Below, piece by piece: positions 1 through 8,843 of a stretch of 64,000 bases of DNA (position 1 is its first letter; each line of letters opens with the position of its first letter). Under the pieces are notes generated by a model. It had not been told where the DNA came from. It did no database searches and saw only the letters and a list, made by a program, of their open reading frames with translations. A program made the position numbers and the translations under genes. Source of the stretch: Pedobacter cryoconitis (GTDB lineage Bacteria; Bacteroidota; Bacteroidia; Sphingobacteriales; Sphingobacteriaceae); NCBI RefSeq assembly GCF_014207135.1, contig NZ_JACHCC010000009.1, positions 248,001-312,000 of the forward strand. The letters are read 5' to 3'.

Positions 1-232
1 AGAAACCTTGTTTGACTTATTGGGCGCAGAACAAAAAATAGGTCTTCGCCTGACTGAGAGTTTTGCTATGTATCCAACCGCAGCCGTAAGTGGTTTCTAC
101 TTCTCCCATCCGCAGTCCAGATATTTTGGCCTCGGAAAAATCACTAAAGACCAGGTAGAAGAATACGCTGTAAGAAAAAACATGACCCTAGAAGACACAG
201 AGAGATGGCTTAGTCCGAATCTGGCTTATTAA
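1..232 (+). CDS. metH: Methionine synthase (cobalamin-dependent), C-terminal end only
   Basis: The reading frame is open from the left window edge (frame starting at base 2) to the stop at 230-232, so only about the last 76 residues are present. The sequence matches the end of the S-adenosylmethionine-binding reactivation domain of MetH: a VSGFYFSHPQSRYFGLGKI-type block, then a DQVEEYA helix, and a terminal ERWLSPNL motif as in the E. coli enzyme. MetH transfers the methyl group of 5-methyltetrahydrofolate to homocysteine via cobalamin. metF, which makes that methyl donor, starts 9 bases downstream, so the two are probably cotranscribed. The 5' part lies outside the window. Confidence 0.93.
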   Translation, partial: ETLFDLLGAEQKIGLRLTESFAMYPTAAVSGFYFSHPQSRYFGLGKITKDQVEEYAVRKNMTLEDTERWLSPNLAY

Positions 233-241
233 ACTTATAAA

Positions 242-1195
242 ATGAAGATCACCGACCACATAACCAATGCCAAGGGCAAAACCCTGTTCTCTTTTGAACT
301 TTTACCGCCAGTTAAAGGTAAAAGCATTACTGATATCTATAATGCTATAGATCCTTTAATGGAGTTTAATCCTCCTTTCATTGATGTAACCTATCATAGA
401 GAAGATTATATCTACAAACAACATGATAATGGGCTGCTTGAGAAAGTTTCCTATCGCAAACGTCCCGGGACAGTAGCGATCTGTGCAGCGATCATGAATA
501 AATACAAGGTAGATGCTGTCCCACATCTGATTTGTGGAGGTTTTACCAAAGAAGAAACAGAAAATGCCCTGATTGACCTCCAGTTTTTAGGTATTGACAA
601 TGTATTGGTCTTGCGTGGTGATGCAAGACATGCTGATTCTACCTTTATTCCTACACCAGGTGGCCATGCCTATGCAACCGATTTATTGGGTCAGGTTTCG
701 GACATGAACCAGGGCCGTTATTTATTTGAAGATCACTCTGCTTTTCAGACTGACTTTTGTATCGGGGTAGCCGGTTATCCTGAAAAACATTTTGAAGCAC
801 CGAATCTTAAAACAGATTTTAAATACCTGAAACAAAAAGTGGAAATGGGTGCCGAATTTATCGTTACCCAGATGTTTTTCGATAATGCCAAATACTGTGA
901 TTTTGTTGCCCAATGCAGAGCAAACGGGATAAATGTCCCCATAATTCCCGGCCTAAAACCTATTACTTCCTCAAAACAGCTGATTAGTTTACCCAAGATC
1001 TTCCACATTGACCTGCCCGAGGACCTGACCGAAGCTATACAGGAATGTAAAACAGAAAAGGACGTAAAAGAAGTTGGTATAGAATGGATGATCCAGCAGT
1101 GCAAAGAGTTAATTAAAGTTGGCGCACCAGTTTTACATTTTTACACGATGAGTAACCCTGAACCAACCAAAAGAATTGCAAGGGCAGTTTTCTAA
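242..1195 (+). CDS. metF: Methylenetetrahydrofolate reductase
   Basis: A 317-residue protein of the MTHFR (FAD TIM-barrel) family, which reduces 5,10-methylene-THF to 5-methyl-THF. The N-terminal FSFELLPP block holds the conserved catalytic glutamate region. Further family blocks are PPFIDVTYH, a CGGFTKEE helix (the usual C-G-T variant), VLRGDA, and FIVTQMFFDNAKY, which shapes the FAD/folate site. Length is typical of bacterial MetF (about 290-320), with no eukaryotic regulatory extension. It lies 9 bases after metH, a functional pair for methionine synthesis. No SAM riboswitch is visible at this junction; control would lie upstream of metH. Confidence 0.96.
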   Translation: MKITDHITNAKGKTLFSFELLPPVKGKSITDIYNAIDPLMEFNPPFIDVTYHREDYIYKQHDNGLLEKVSYRKRPGTVAICAAIMNKYKVDAVPHLICGGFTKEETENALIDLQFLGIDNVLVLRGDARHADSTFIPTPGGHAYATDLLGQVSDMNQGRYLFEDHSAFQTDFCIGVAGYPEKHFEAPNLKTDFKYLKQKVEMGAEFIVTQMFFDNAKYCDFVAQCRANGINVPIIPGLKPITSSKQLISLPKIFHIDLPEDLTEAIQECKTEKDVKEVGIEWMIQQCKELIKVGAPVLHFYTMSNPEPTKRIARAVF

Positions 1196-1269
1196 TTTAT
1201 TGTCAGAATCATTCTGCTAAATGATATTTGGCAGATTCTTTGTATATTTCATACTCTACAAAGAATGAT

Positions 1270-1707
1270 ATGAGAAGGACGACATTGATGGTACTTACGG
1301 TTATAGGCACTTTAACATCCTGTAATGCCTTAAAGAACACAGTAGAAGCAAGTTCAGATTTATCTAAACTGGGAGGAAGCTGGGAGCTGAATTATATCTC
1401 AGGACCAAGAATAGCTTTCAACGGCCTTTATCCTGGAAATAAACCAACTTTAGTATTCAGTCTTTCCGATAAAAAAGTTAGTGGGAACAGCAGTTGTAAT
1501 TCTTTTTCGGGAAAACTCAATGCAGATGATACTTCCATTAATTTCGATCAGCCTTTGGCAATGACAAAAATGGCCTGCCCGGGTGAAGGAGAGGCCATCT
1601 TCTTTGAAACATTGAAAAAAGTAAATAAATATACCGTCAAGGGCGATACCGTCCTTAATTTTATGATGGGCGATATCGCGATCATGCGGTTTAAAAAAAT
1701 AAAATAG
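1270..1707 (+). CDS. META-domain (HslJ-like) lipoprotein
   Basis: The frame opens at 1228, but the ATG at 1270 gives a proper lipoprotein signal: MRRTT, a hydrophobic stretch, and lipobox LTSC with Cys at about residue 18, so I use that start (145 residues). The mature part is one META domain (DUF306/HslJ family): LGGSWELNYISG start, a central NSSCNSFSGKL block, then MTKMACPG and an FF-E helix, all hallmarks of the family. Bacterial members are linked to heat-shock or novobiocin resistance (HslJ), with unclear mechanism. No acidic surface-export signal follows the Cys, so an inner-facing periplasmic lipoprotein is likely. Its stop is 11 bases from the convergent thrC stop. Confidence 0.85.
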   Translation: MRRTTLMVLTVIGTLTSCNALKNTVEASSDLSKLGGSWELNYISGPRIAFNGLYPGNKPTLVFSLSDKKVSGNSSCNSFSGKLNADDTSINFDQPLAMTKMACPGEGEAIFFETLKKVNKYTVKGDTVLNFMMGDIAIMRFKKIK

Positions 1708-1718
1708 CAACAGCCTGC

Positions 1719-3035
1719 CTAAACGCGGTCTGCTGCTAACAAAAAGGTCTTAAAAGACTCAAAATCTACCTTCATAGCCGTAGCCAGCTTTTCTTTCTTT
1801 TTCAATTCCTCAACCTGAGCAGGCACAGTGATCTGCGCAGCAAGCTCTTCAGAGAATATATCAGGGAATTTACAGGCATGTGCAGTTGATAAAAAGACAA
1901 AAGAATCGTCAGCTGAAGGATACTGCTGCTGATATTCCTGTACAGCAAGCCAGGCAATTGCCGTATGCGGACAAGCCACATAGTTAAAGCGTTTGAATAT
2001 ATCATTGATAGCCTGAACGGTTTCCCCATCCGAATAACGATAACCTTTGACCATTTCCTTTACAGCTGCCCGGTCTTCCTTAAACATAGCCATAATCCTT
2101 ACCCAGTTACTGGGTGCTCCGACATCCATCGCATTCGCATAGGTCTGTACCGATGCTCTGGTTTCATAAACACCCGTTTCTAAAAACCGGGGAACCGTAT
2201 CATTGGCATTGGTAGCCGCAATAAACTGTTTCACAGGAAGTCCCATCCGATAAGCCAGCAAACCTGCTGCAATGTTTCCAAAATTACCGCTCGGCACAGC
2301 AAAAACGACACTTCTTTTCCCTTTCCTGAATAACTGGGCCAAAGCGTTGAAATAATAAAAAGTCTGTGGGATCAGTCTGGCAATATTGATAGAATTGGCA
2401 GAGGTTAATCTTCTTTTACTCTTCAGTTCTTCATCAGCAAAAGCTTGTTTCACCAGGTGCTGGCAGTCATCAAAAGTACCGTCAATTTCTATTGCCCGGA
2501 TATTCTGCCCGTTACTGCATAACTGTAGCTCCTGAATCTCACTCACTTTACCTTTAGGATATAAAATGGTTACCCGCGTATTGGCTACCCCAAGGAAACC
2601 TAAAGCAACCGCCCCACCTGTATCCCCAGATGTAGCAACCAGAACATCCAGCAGCTGTTCACCGTCCTTCAGGAAATAAGCCATGATCCTGCTCATCAAT
2701 CTTGCACCAAAGTCCTTAAAAGCCAGTGAGGGTCCATGAAACAATTCAAGCACATAAGTTTGTTCATCCAAAGGATGTAATGGTGCTTCAAAATTGATGG
2801 CATCAGTTATAATCGCTTTTAAATCCGCAGCCGGGATATCATCCCCCAACAAGGCAAAAGCAACTTCATAAGCAATCTCAGGCAGTGTATACCGGTCAAG
2901 GTGAGCAATAAATTCCGGATCCAGAACCGGGATAGTAACTGGCATATATAGCCCCTTATCCTCCGGCATGCTATTAAAAACCGCAGACTGGAAGTCCATT
3001 CTTAAATCGTGATTATTGGTACTGTATAATTTCAT
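1719..3035 (-). CDS. thrC: Threonine synthase
   Basis: A 438-residue PLP enzyme (fold type II) converting O-phosphohomoserine to threonine. The PLP-binding lysine is in the SLAFKDFGARL motif (Lys107). The glycine-rich phosphate-binding VATSGDTGGAVALGF block and VPSGNFGNIAAGL follow, all in family order. The N-terminal MKLYSTNN start and length fit the short (E. coli/yeast-like) ThrC class. It is the last gene of thrA-thrB-thrC, 11 bases after thrB, and should be governed by the attenuator upstream of thrA. Confidence 0.97.
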   Translation of the reverse strand: MKLYSTNNHDLRMDFQSAVFNSMPEDKGLYMPVTIPVLDPEFIAHLDRYTLPEIAYEVAFALLGDDIPAADLKAIITDAINFEAPLHPLDEQTYVLELFHGPSLAFKDFGARLMSRIMAYFLKDGEQLLDVLVATSGDTGGAVALGFLGVANTRVTILYPKGKVSEIQELQLCSNGQNIRAIEIDGTFDDCQHLVKQAFADEELKSKRRLTSANSINIARLIPQTFYYFNALAQLFRKGKRSVVFAVPSGNFGNIAAGLLAYRMGLPVKQFIAATNANDTVPRFLETGVYETRASVQTYANAMDVGAPSNWVRIMAMFKEDRAAVKEMVKGYRYSDGETVQAINDIFKRFNYVACPHTAIAWLAVQEYQQQYPSADDSFVFLSTAHACKFPDIFSEELAAQITVPAQVEELKKKEKLATAMKVDFESFKTFLLAADRV

Positions 3036-3046
3036 AACTACATTTT

Positions 3047-3982
3047 TTAATCCAGTACAACCGGGCCTTTTTTATTGACCGGTGATACAAATGAAAGACT
3101 GTTGATTTGAATTGATTTCAATTGTTTCTGCAATGCCGAAGTTATCTTACTGGCAGTTTCTTCATCCTTGGTCAGTGCAAAGACTGAAGGCCCTGAGCCA
3201 GAGATACCAAAACTAATTGCCCCCATTTCCATGGCAATAGCCCTCATTTTGTAAAAATCAGGAATCAGGATAGACCGCGTGGGCTCGACCAGTACATCTA
3301 CCATACTGCGACCAATCAGGTCATAGTCATTGGTGAATAATCCTGTTACCAGTCCTGCTACATTTCCCCATTGTTTAACCGCGTCCTTCAATAAAACTTT
3401 GGAACGGATCATTTGCCTGGCATCTTTGGTCGGTACATCAACTTCCGGATAAACAATTGCCGCACAAAGTGCTTCAGGAAAGGGAAGACTGATCACATCC
3501 AGCGGTTCATAACTTCTGACCAGCACAAAACCACCCAGTAAAGCAGGCGCAACATTATCTGCATGCCCGTATCCGCAGGCCAGTTCCTCACCTTTCATCG
3601 CAAAAGGAACCATTTCTTTATTGCTGAGCTGATTATCCATCAAAGTATTGATCGCAAATAAACCTGCTACTGTACTGGCCGAACTCGAGCCTAAACCGCT
3701 GCCGATAGGCATCTTTTTATGCAGTTCAATATCAACCCCTACATCCGGACGCCCGATATGCTTCAGGTAGTTCTGAACACTTGCACTAACTGTATTTTTA
3801 GCCGGATCAAGCGGCAGTCGTCCATCATCACCTGTAATTTTAGAGATCACCACTCCTGGTGTTGCAGAGCGCTTCATCACCACCTCATCCCCGGGAGCAT
3901 TTACTGCAAACCCTAAAACATCAAATCCACAAACCACATTCGCTACTGTTGCCGGAGCAAAAACTTTTACTGAATCTCTCAT
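3047..3982 (-). CDS. thrB: Homoserine kinase
   Basis: A 311-residue GHMP-superfamily kinase that phosphorylates L-homoserine. It starts with MRDSVKVFAPATVANV, the family's substrate-binding N-terminus. The ATP-binding GHMP motif PIGSGLGSSSAS is at about residues 91-102, and the C-terminal GAISFGISGSGPSVFAL motif 3 is intact. Its ATG overlaps the thrA stop by 4 bases (3979-3982), a sign of translational coupling, and thrC follows after 11 bases. Confidence 0.97.
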   Translation of the reverse strand: MRDSVKVFAPATVANVVCGFDVLGFAVNAPGDEVVMKRSATPGVVISKITGDDGRLPLDPAKNTVSASVQNYLKHIGRPDVGVDIELHKKMPIGSGLGSSSASTVAGLFAINTLMDNQLSNKEMVPFAMKGEELACGYGHADNVAPALLGGFVLVRSYEPLDVISLPFPEALCAAIVYPEVDVPTKDARQMIRSKVLLKDAVKQWGNVAGLVTGLFTNDYDLIGRSMVDVLVEPTRSILIPDFYKMRAIAMEMGAISFGISGSGPSVFALTKDEETASKITSALQKQLKSIQINSLSFVSPVNKKGPVVLD

Positions 3983-6426
3983 TTTTTACCCACGTTTATA
4001 ATGTCTGCAAATACACCGGCAGCTGTGACTTCTGCACCAGCTCCGGGTCCTTTAACAACCAGCGGACGGTCTTTATACCGGTCTGTAGTAAAAGAAATAA
4101 TATTATCACTTCCGGAAAGCATGTAAAAAGGATGCGTATCATCTACCATTTGCAGGTTGATTGTCACTTTTCCACCTTCCAGCTTGCCAATATATCTTAA
4201 GACCCGGTTTCCGGCTGCTGCCTGTGTCTTTAAATCTTCAAAATATGCTGCATTATTTTCCAGTTCCTGGTAAAAATCTGCCACACTGCTGGCGGCCATG
4301 CAGGCAGGAGGCAGCATACTTTCTATAGTTACATCAGTTTCTTCCATTGCATATCCCGCATCCCTGGCCAGGATCAGCATCTTGCGCATAAAGTCTTTTC
4401 CATTTAAATCATCCCGCGGATCTGGCTCTGTATATCCTTTATCCTGCGCTTCTTTCACGATTTCATGAAAACGGACTTCATCTTTGAAATTGTTAAAGAT
4501 GTAGGAAATAGTACCCGATAAGATTGCTTCAATACTAAAGATGTTATCGCCACTTAACATCAGGTCTTTCAGTGTACGGATGATCGGAAGTCCTGCTCCG
4601 ACATTAGTTTCATAATGAAAATCCACTCCGTATTTCCTTGCCGCAGTTTTGAAGGCAGCGTACTGTGCATATTCTGCTGAATTTCCTATTTTATTACAGG
4701 TCACCAGAGAAATACTGGATTCCAGGATTTTCTGATAAAAATTAACCGGGTTGGCACTCGCAGTATTGTCTACAAAAACGCAGTTCGGTAAATTCATCGC
4801 TTTCATTTGCTGAACGAATGAAGCCAGATCTGCCTTTTCAGCATGTTGTTCCAGTTCATTCTCCCAGGTGGAAAGATTGATCCCGGTTTTGCTTAAATAC
4901 ATCTGACGGGAATTACTGATTCCCATCACCTTTACTTCCAGATCATTGTTTTTTGCCAGTAAAGGGCTTTGCACTAATAACTGGCGGAACAAAGTTTTAC
5001 CGATATTCCCGGTACCCAGGCAGAAAACATGCAGGGTTTTCTTCAGATCAGCAAAGAAAGCGTCATGTACCGCATTGACAGCTTTTGATAAATCTGTTTT
5101 GGATAAAATAACCGATATATTATACTCAGAAGATCCCTGTGCAATTGCTCTGACATTCACTCCGTTTCTGCCCAGTGCATGGAATAACTTACCAGACATA
5201 CCAGGGGTATGTTTCATATTTTCTCCCACTATAGCCAGCACGGCCAATCCATTTTCTACCTGTGGATATTCCAGTTTTTTAGCTTGCAGTTCCAGTTCAA
5301 ATTCTTTGCTGATGATGGCCAGCGCTTTTAATGCATCAGTCGGTTTCACGGCAAAAGTGATACTGTGTTCTGAAGACGACTGGGTAATCAGTACGACATT
5401 AATCTGTTCCCTGGATAACAGTGAGAAAAGTCTGCCGCTGAACCCGGCCTTTCCAACCATACCACTTCCTGATAAGTTGAGTATACTGATCTCATCGATA
5501 GAAGAGATCCCTTTAATCGGTAGTTTAGAGGTATTGACACCATGACGGATATAAGTCCCGCCAAAAGCAGTATTAAAAGTATTTTTAATGACGATAGGTA
5601 TCTTTTTCAGGAAAGCAGGAGTCATCGTTGGCGGATAAATAACTTTAGCCCCGAAATAAGACAGTTCCATCGCTTCGGTATAACTCAGTTCAGGCAAAGA
5701 AAATGCCTTCTCCACCATCCGCGGATCGGCTGTCAGCATGCCATCCACATCAGTCCAGATTTCTATTTCCTCTGCATTCAGGGCAGCTCCCCAGATTGCA
5801 GCAGTAAAATCACTGCCGCCCCGTCCCAAAGTAGTGGTTCTTCCTTCGGTATTGCTTGCAATAAATCCGGTGACAAATAATAGTTTATCCTGGTTTAACC
5901 CATAAAAATCCTGGATCAGCAGTTCCGTTAAAGGCGTATTCACTTTAGCCTGTCCAAAATTACTGTCAGTTTTGATCAGCTCAGACCCGTCAACACAAAG
6001 TGCATCCGGGAAATCCTGTTTCGCGATATGACTGATCATAAAAACAGAACAGCGCTCTCCGAAACTCAGAATTAAGTCCCTGGTCTGGGGGCTCAGTTCC
6101 CTGAGATGATAAACCGATTGCAGGATATCTTCAAGTTCATTGAAGTATATCTTTAACCTGGTGAAAACGGGATTCTGAGCAGCTGCCGGAAGCAGAGTTC
6201 TGACAACTTCAAAATGTTTTTCCTCAATTTCTTTCAGTTCGGCAGCATATTCTTCTGCTACCTGCGCTTTTTCGGCCATTGTCTGAAGCAGGTTGGTCAC
6301 CCCGCTCATTGCCGAGAGTACAACTACTGGGTAATCACCCTGTTCCCGTTCCCGCAAAATGCTGATCAGTGTACGGATGCCTGCTGCTGAACCTACTGAA
6401 GTACCTCCGAATTTTAAAATATTCAT
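3979..6426 (-). CDS. thrA: Bifunctional aspartokinase I / homoserine dehydrogenase
   Basis: An 815-residue fusion catalysing the first and third steps from aspartate to homoserine. The aspartokinase half begins with MNILKFGGTSVG and carries TLGRGGSDFTAAIWGA and WTDVDGMLTADPR. Two ACT modules (around residues 305-455) give the allosteric site. The homoserine dehydrogenase half begins near residue 463 with a Rossmann GTGNIGKTLF motif, then VTCNKI and a YETNVGAGLPII block with the catalytic region. Layout and length match E. coli ThrA (820). The start lies 17 bases after the attenuator hairpin and its T run, so expression depends on read-through. Confidence 0.97.
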   Translation of the reverse strand: MNILKFGGTSVGSAAGIRTLISILREREQGDYPVVVLSAMSGVTNLLQTMAEKAQVAEEYAAELKEIEEKHFEVVRTLLPAAAQNPVFTRLKIYFNELEDILQSVYHLRELSPQTRDLILSFGERCSVFMISHIAKQDFPDALCVDGSELIKTDSNFGQAKVNTPLTELLIQDFYGLNQDKLLFVTGFIASNTEGRTTTLGRGGSDFTAAIWGAALNAEEIEIWTDVDGMLTADPRMVEKAFSLPELSYTEAMELSYFGAKVIYPPTMTPAFLKKIPIVIKNTFNTAFGGTYIRHGVNTSKLPIKGISSIDEISILNLSGSGMVGKAGFSGRLFSLLSREQINVVLITQSSSEHSITFAVKPTDALKALAIISKEFELELQAKKLEYPQVENGLAVLAIVGENMKHTPGMSGKLFHALGRNGVNVRAIAQGSSEYNISVILSKTDLSKAVNAVHDAFFADLKKTLHVFCLGTGNIGKTLFRQLLVQSPLLAKNNDLEVKVMGISNSRQMYLSKTGINLSTWENELEQHAEKADLASFVQQMKAMNLPNCVFVDNTASANPVNFYQKILESSISLVTCNKIGNSAEYAQYAAFKTAARKYGVDFHYETNVGAGLPIIRTLKDLMLSGDNIFSIEAILSGTISYIFNNFKDEVRFHEIVKEAQDKGYTEPDPRDDLNGKDFMRKMLILARDAGYAMEETDVTIESMLPPACMAASSVADFYQELENNAAYFEDLKTQAAAGNRVLRYIGKLEGGKVTINLQMVDDTHPFYMLSGSDNIISFTTDRYKDRPLVVKGPGAGAEVTAAGVFADIINVGKK

Positions 6427-6442
6427 AATATTTAGGTTAAAA

Positions 6443-6478
6443 AAAAAGCGCCTTCCGGTTTAGAGGAAGGCGCTTTTT
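6443..6478 (-). terminator. thr operon attenuator hairpin
   Basis: Read on the minus strand, a 14-bp perfect stem (6478-6465 pairing with 6456-6443, core GCGCCTTCC/GGAAGGCGC) with an 8-base loop runs straight into nine T residues, a textbook intrinsic terminator. It sits between the thr leader ORF (ends 6501) and the thrA start (6426), where a terminator would make no sense unless conditional. The first arm (6472-6465, CGCCTTCC) can also pair with GGAGGCG at 6524-6518 inside the leader ORF, with one bulged U, forming a plausible antiterminator. Pairing was done by eye, not by energy calculation. Confidence 0.9.
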
Positions 6479-6500
6479 ATGGTTTTTTTTATCTTTCTTA

Positions 6501-6581
6501 TCATACCATTATAGAGCCGCCTCCGAGTATCCCGGTGGTAGTAATAATAATGGATGTTGTCAAGTTTGAATTATTTATCAT
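6501..6581 (-). CDS. thrL: thr operon leader peptide (26 residues)
   Basis: A small ORF, ATG at 6581-6579 and TGA at 6503-6501, 26 residues. Its middle reads LTTSIIITTTGI: five Thr and six Ile codons in total, eight of them in residues 8-16 (T-T-S-I-I-I-T-T-T). This composition is like E. coli ThrL, which senses charged tRNA-Thr and tRNA-Ile. Three Gly codons (6524-6516) follow and can pair with the first arm of the downstream terminator. Stalling at Thr/Ile codons would leave them free; a ribosome at the stop codon would mask them. A weak TAACTTTA -7-like box lies at 6632-6625. Assignment as a control peptide is inference from composition and position. Confidence 0.85.
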   Translation of the reverse strand: MINNSNLTTSIIITTTGILGGGSIMV

Positions 6582-6687
6582 ATAGTTATAGCCCATATTG
6601 CTTCGTTAGCGCTACGCCATAAAGTAAAGTTATATTTTTCTAATAAGCAAGAAATAAGACAAAAAAATATTTATCCCCAGATTTAAA

Positions 6688-7044
6688 CTACAAACCCAGC
6701 TCTGCTTTCATCTTCCTGGTTAATTTACTAACAGCCAACTCATAAGACTCATCAATCCACTTAAAAATCAATTGGTTCTGTAATGAATTATCCATAACTA
6801 TCCGGCTCCAGTGCCGTTTGCTAAAATAAGATGGCTCCTGCAAAGCAGGATAACGGGCACGCAATTCATCAATCGTTTCCGGGTTACATCTGATACTGAT
6901 ACTTGAAAAAAGGTTAATATCTGTTGCCGCAAACATTTTTCCGGCGACCTTAAAGACCAGGACCTTTGGAAGATTTGCGAAGGGGAAACCTGCATTTACT
7001 TCTTTTTTAGCCAGGCAGTAATCATGAAAAGATTCAATGTCCAT
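6688..7044 (-). CDS. MmcQ/YjbR (DUF419) family protein
   Basis: A protein of 118 residues with the start at MDIESFHDYCLAKKEV, the usual N-terminus of the family; an in-frame ATG three codons upstream (7053) is a possible alternative. The longer open frame to 7143 would overlap rsgA and lacks family similarity, so I reject it. Family blocks seen are FPF near residue 17, VLVFKVAGKMFA, INLFSSISIRCNPE, and HWSRIVMDNSL, consistent with the CyaY-like fold of YjbR. Members are proposed DNA-binding proteins, but their biological role is not established. It is divergent from rsgA. Confidence 0.85.
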   Translation of the reverse strand: MDIESFHDYCLAKKEVNAGFPFANLPKVLVFKVAGKMFAATDINLFSSISIRCNPETIDELRARYPALQEPSYFSKRHWSRIVMDNSLQNQLIFKWIDESYELAVSKLTRKMKAELGL

Positions 7045-7137
7045 AAAAATCATTTTAACATAAGCTGTAAATTTATCAAACCTAAGGTCCTGATGCAAAA
7101 CACCGTTCTCTTTTTCCTTACCTTTATGCCGTAAATT

Positions 7138-8058
7138 ATGCAAGGACTAGTAATAAAATCAACAGGGAGCTGGTATTTGGTTCATGGAGAAGATGGACAG
7201 GATTATCAATGCAGGATTAAAGGTAAATTCCGGATCAAAGGAATTCAGACCACTAATCCAATTGCAGTCGGAGATCAGGTAGACTTTGAAATGGAGCCCA
7301 ATTCTGAAAACGGAGTCATTTATAAACTCCATCCCCGGAAAAACTACATTATCAGAAAATCAATTAACCTGTCTAAACAGGCCCAGATTATTGCGGCGAA
7401 TTTAGATGAGGCTTTCCTGGTCGTTACACTGGCCTCTCCAAGAACTTCACTGGGTTTTATAGACCGTTTTTTAGTAACCGCAGAAGCCTACCGCATCCCT
7501 GCGGTGTTAATTTTTAACAAACTGGATTTGTATAATGAAGACGGTCTGGAAGTGCTGGCCGAATATAAAAGCATATATGAACGCCTGGGTTATCCCTGTT
7601 ATGAAGTTTCTGCCCTGGAAGGGACTAATATCCCTTTAATAGAGAGCCTGCTCAAAGATAAGACAACCTTATTCTCCGGTCACTCGGGTGTAGGAAAATC
7701 CAGTCTCATCAATGAACTGCTCCCTGGAAGAAGTATCAAAACAGGAGAAATCTCTGAAGCCAGTGATAAAGGACAGCACACGACTACTTTCGCAGAAATG
7801 CATACACTCCCTTTTGGTGGTTACCTCATTGATACCCCGGGTATCAGGGAGCTTGGGATATATGATATCAAACCCGAAGAGCTGGGACATTATTTCAGGG
7901 AAATGCGTGATCTGATGCACCTGTGTAAATTTAATAACTGCCGCCATATCAATGAACCTAACTGTGCTGTACTCCAGGCAGTGGAAGACGGTGAAATAGA
8001 AAGCAGCCGTTATGAAAGTTACCTGAGTATCTATCATGGTAATGAAACCAGAGCATAA
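7138..8058 (+). CDS. rsgA: Small ribosomal subunit biogenesis GTPase RsgA
   Basis: A 306-residue circularly permuted GTPase that assists late 30S subunit maturation. An N-terminal OB fold (about 1-75) precedes the G domain with motifs in permuted order: G4 NKLD (127-130), G1 GHSGVGKSS (181-189), G3 DTPG (232-235). The C-terminal zinc finger has Cys263, Cys268, His270 and Cys276. It opens a tight plus-strand cluster with dtd (5-base gap) and a MazG-like gene. Confidence 0.97.
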   Translation: MQGLVIKSTGSWYLVHGEDGQDYQCRIKGKFRIKGIQTTNPIAVGDQVDFEMEPNSENGVIYKLHPRKNYIIRKSINLSKQAQIIAANLDEAFLVVTLASPRTSLGFIDRFLVTAEAYRIPAVLIFNKLDLYNEDGLEVLAEYKSIYERLGYPCYEVSALEGTNIPLIESLLKDKTTLFSGHSGVGKSSLINELLPGRSIKTGEISEASDKGQHTTTFAEMHTLPFGGYLIDTPGIRELGIYDIKPEELGHYFREMRDLMHLCKFNNCRHINEPNCAVLQAVEDGEIESSRYESYLSIYHGNETRA

Positions 8059-8063
8059 ACGGA

Positions 8064-8516
8064 ATGAGAGCAGTTATACAAAGAGTTACCCAGGCCAGCT
8101 GCCATGTTAACCAGGAACTTACCGGTGCCATTGAAAACGGCTTACTGGTTCTGCTGGGCATTGAAGATGCAGATGAACAGGAGGATCTGGAATGGCTCGC
8201 GGCTAAAATTTCCAACATCCGGATTTTTAGTGATGAACAGGGTCTGATGAATAAATCTCTTGCTGATATAGATGGAAATATTTTGCTGATCAGCCAGTTT
8301 ACCTTGTTTGCCGCGACCAAAAAAGGAAACAGACCCGGATTTACCCGTGCAGCAAGACCGGAAAAGGCGATTCCACTTTATGAAGCCATGATCCATCAGT
8401 TGACTGCACTACTGAATAAACCGGTACAAACAGGGATTTTTGGTGCAGACATGAAGATAAGCCTTGTCAACGACGGTCCCGTTACTATATTGATTGATAC
8501 CAAAAACAAAGAATAA
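8064..8516 (+). CDS. dtd: D-aminoacyl-tRNA deacylase
   Basis: A 150-residue DTD-fold enzyme that hydrolyses D-amino acids from mischarged tRNA. It starts MRAVIQRVTQASC, and holds the two active-site motifs: SQFTLFA (around residues 75-81) and the Gly-Pro motif in NDGPVTILID near the C-terminus. Length is standard (145-150). It sits 5 bases after rsgA, and its stop abuts the next ATG with no gap, so cotranscription is near certain. Confidence 0.97.
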   Translation: MRAVIQRVTQASCHVNQELTGAIENGLLVLLGIEDADEQEDLEWLAAKISNIRIFSDEQGLMNKSLADIDGNILLISQFTLFAATKKGNRPGFTRAARPEKAIPLYEAMIHQLTALLNKPVQTGIFGADMKISLVNDGPVTILIDTKNKE

Positions 8517-8843
8517 ATGACTATACAGGAAGCACAGGAGACTGTCGATCAGTGGATCAATACAACTGGTATCCGCTATTTTAATGAACTGACCAATACA
8601 GCCATTTTAATGGAAGAAGTAGGCGAAGTAGCCCGGATCATGTCACGCAGATATGGTGAACAATCTTTCAAAAAAAGTGATGAAGCTGTTGACCTGGGTG
8701 ATGAAATGGCAGATGTATTATTTGTACTGATCTGCCTGGCTAATCAGACTGGCATTAACCTGACTGAAGCCATGGAAAAAAACCTGATCAAAAAAAGCAT
8801 CAGAGATGCTGACAGACATAAAAATAATGAGAAATTAAAATAG
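8517..8843 (+). CDS. MazG-like nucleotide pyrophosphohydrolase
   Basis: A 108-residue all-alpha NTP pyrophosphohydrolase of the MazG superfamily. Metal-binding residues match EExxE (Glu33, Glu34, Glu37 in LMEEVGEVARIM) and ExxD (Glu63, Asp66 in GDEMADVLFVL). This single-domain short form resembles the dCTPase/RS21-C6-type house-cleaning enzymes, so a non-canonical or deoxy-NTP substrate is likely but cannot be fixed from sequence. Its ATG directly follows the dtd stop. The transcript should end at the hairpin at 8842-8867. Confidence 0.88.
   Translation: MTIQEAQETVDQWINTTGIRYFNELTNTAILMEEVGEVARIMSRRYGEQSFKKSDEAVDLGDEMADVLFVLICLANQTGINLTEAMEKNLIKKSIRDADRHKNNEKLK

Noticed and set aside
1708..1718. 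Possible convergent terminator between the META lipoprotein and thrC genes
   Set aside because: AGCAACAGCC / GGTCTGCTGCT arms around here pair poorly and fall inside the thrC coding end.
4946..5545. A 199-codon open frame antisense within thrA
   Set aside because: Lies wholly inside a well-supported thrA; no start context, no family motif.
7045..7143. N-terminal extension of the YjbR-like gene to 7143
   Set aside because: Would overlap rsgA and adds a basic stretch absent from the family; the start at 7044 matches the conserved N-terminus.
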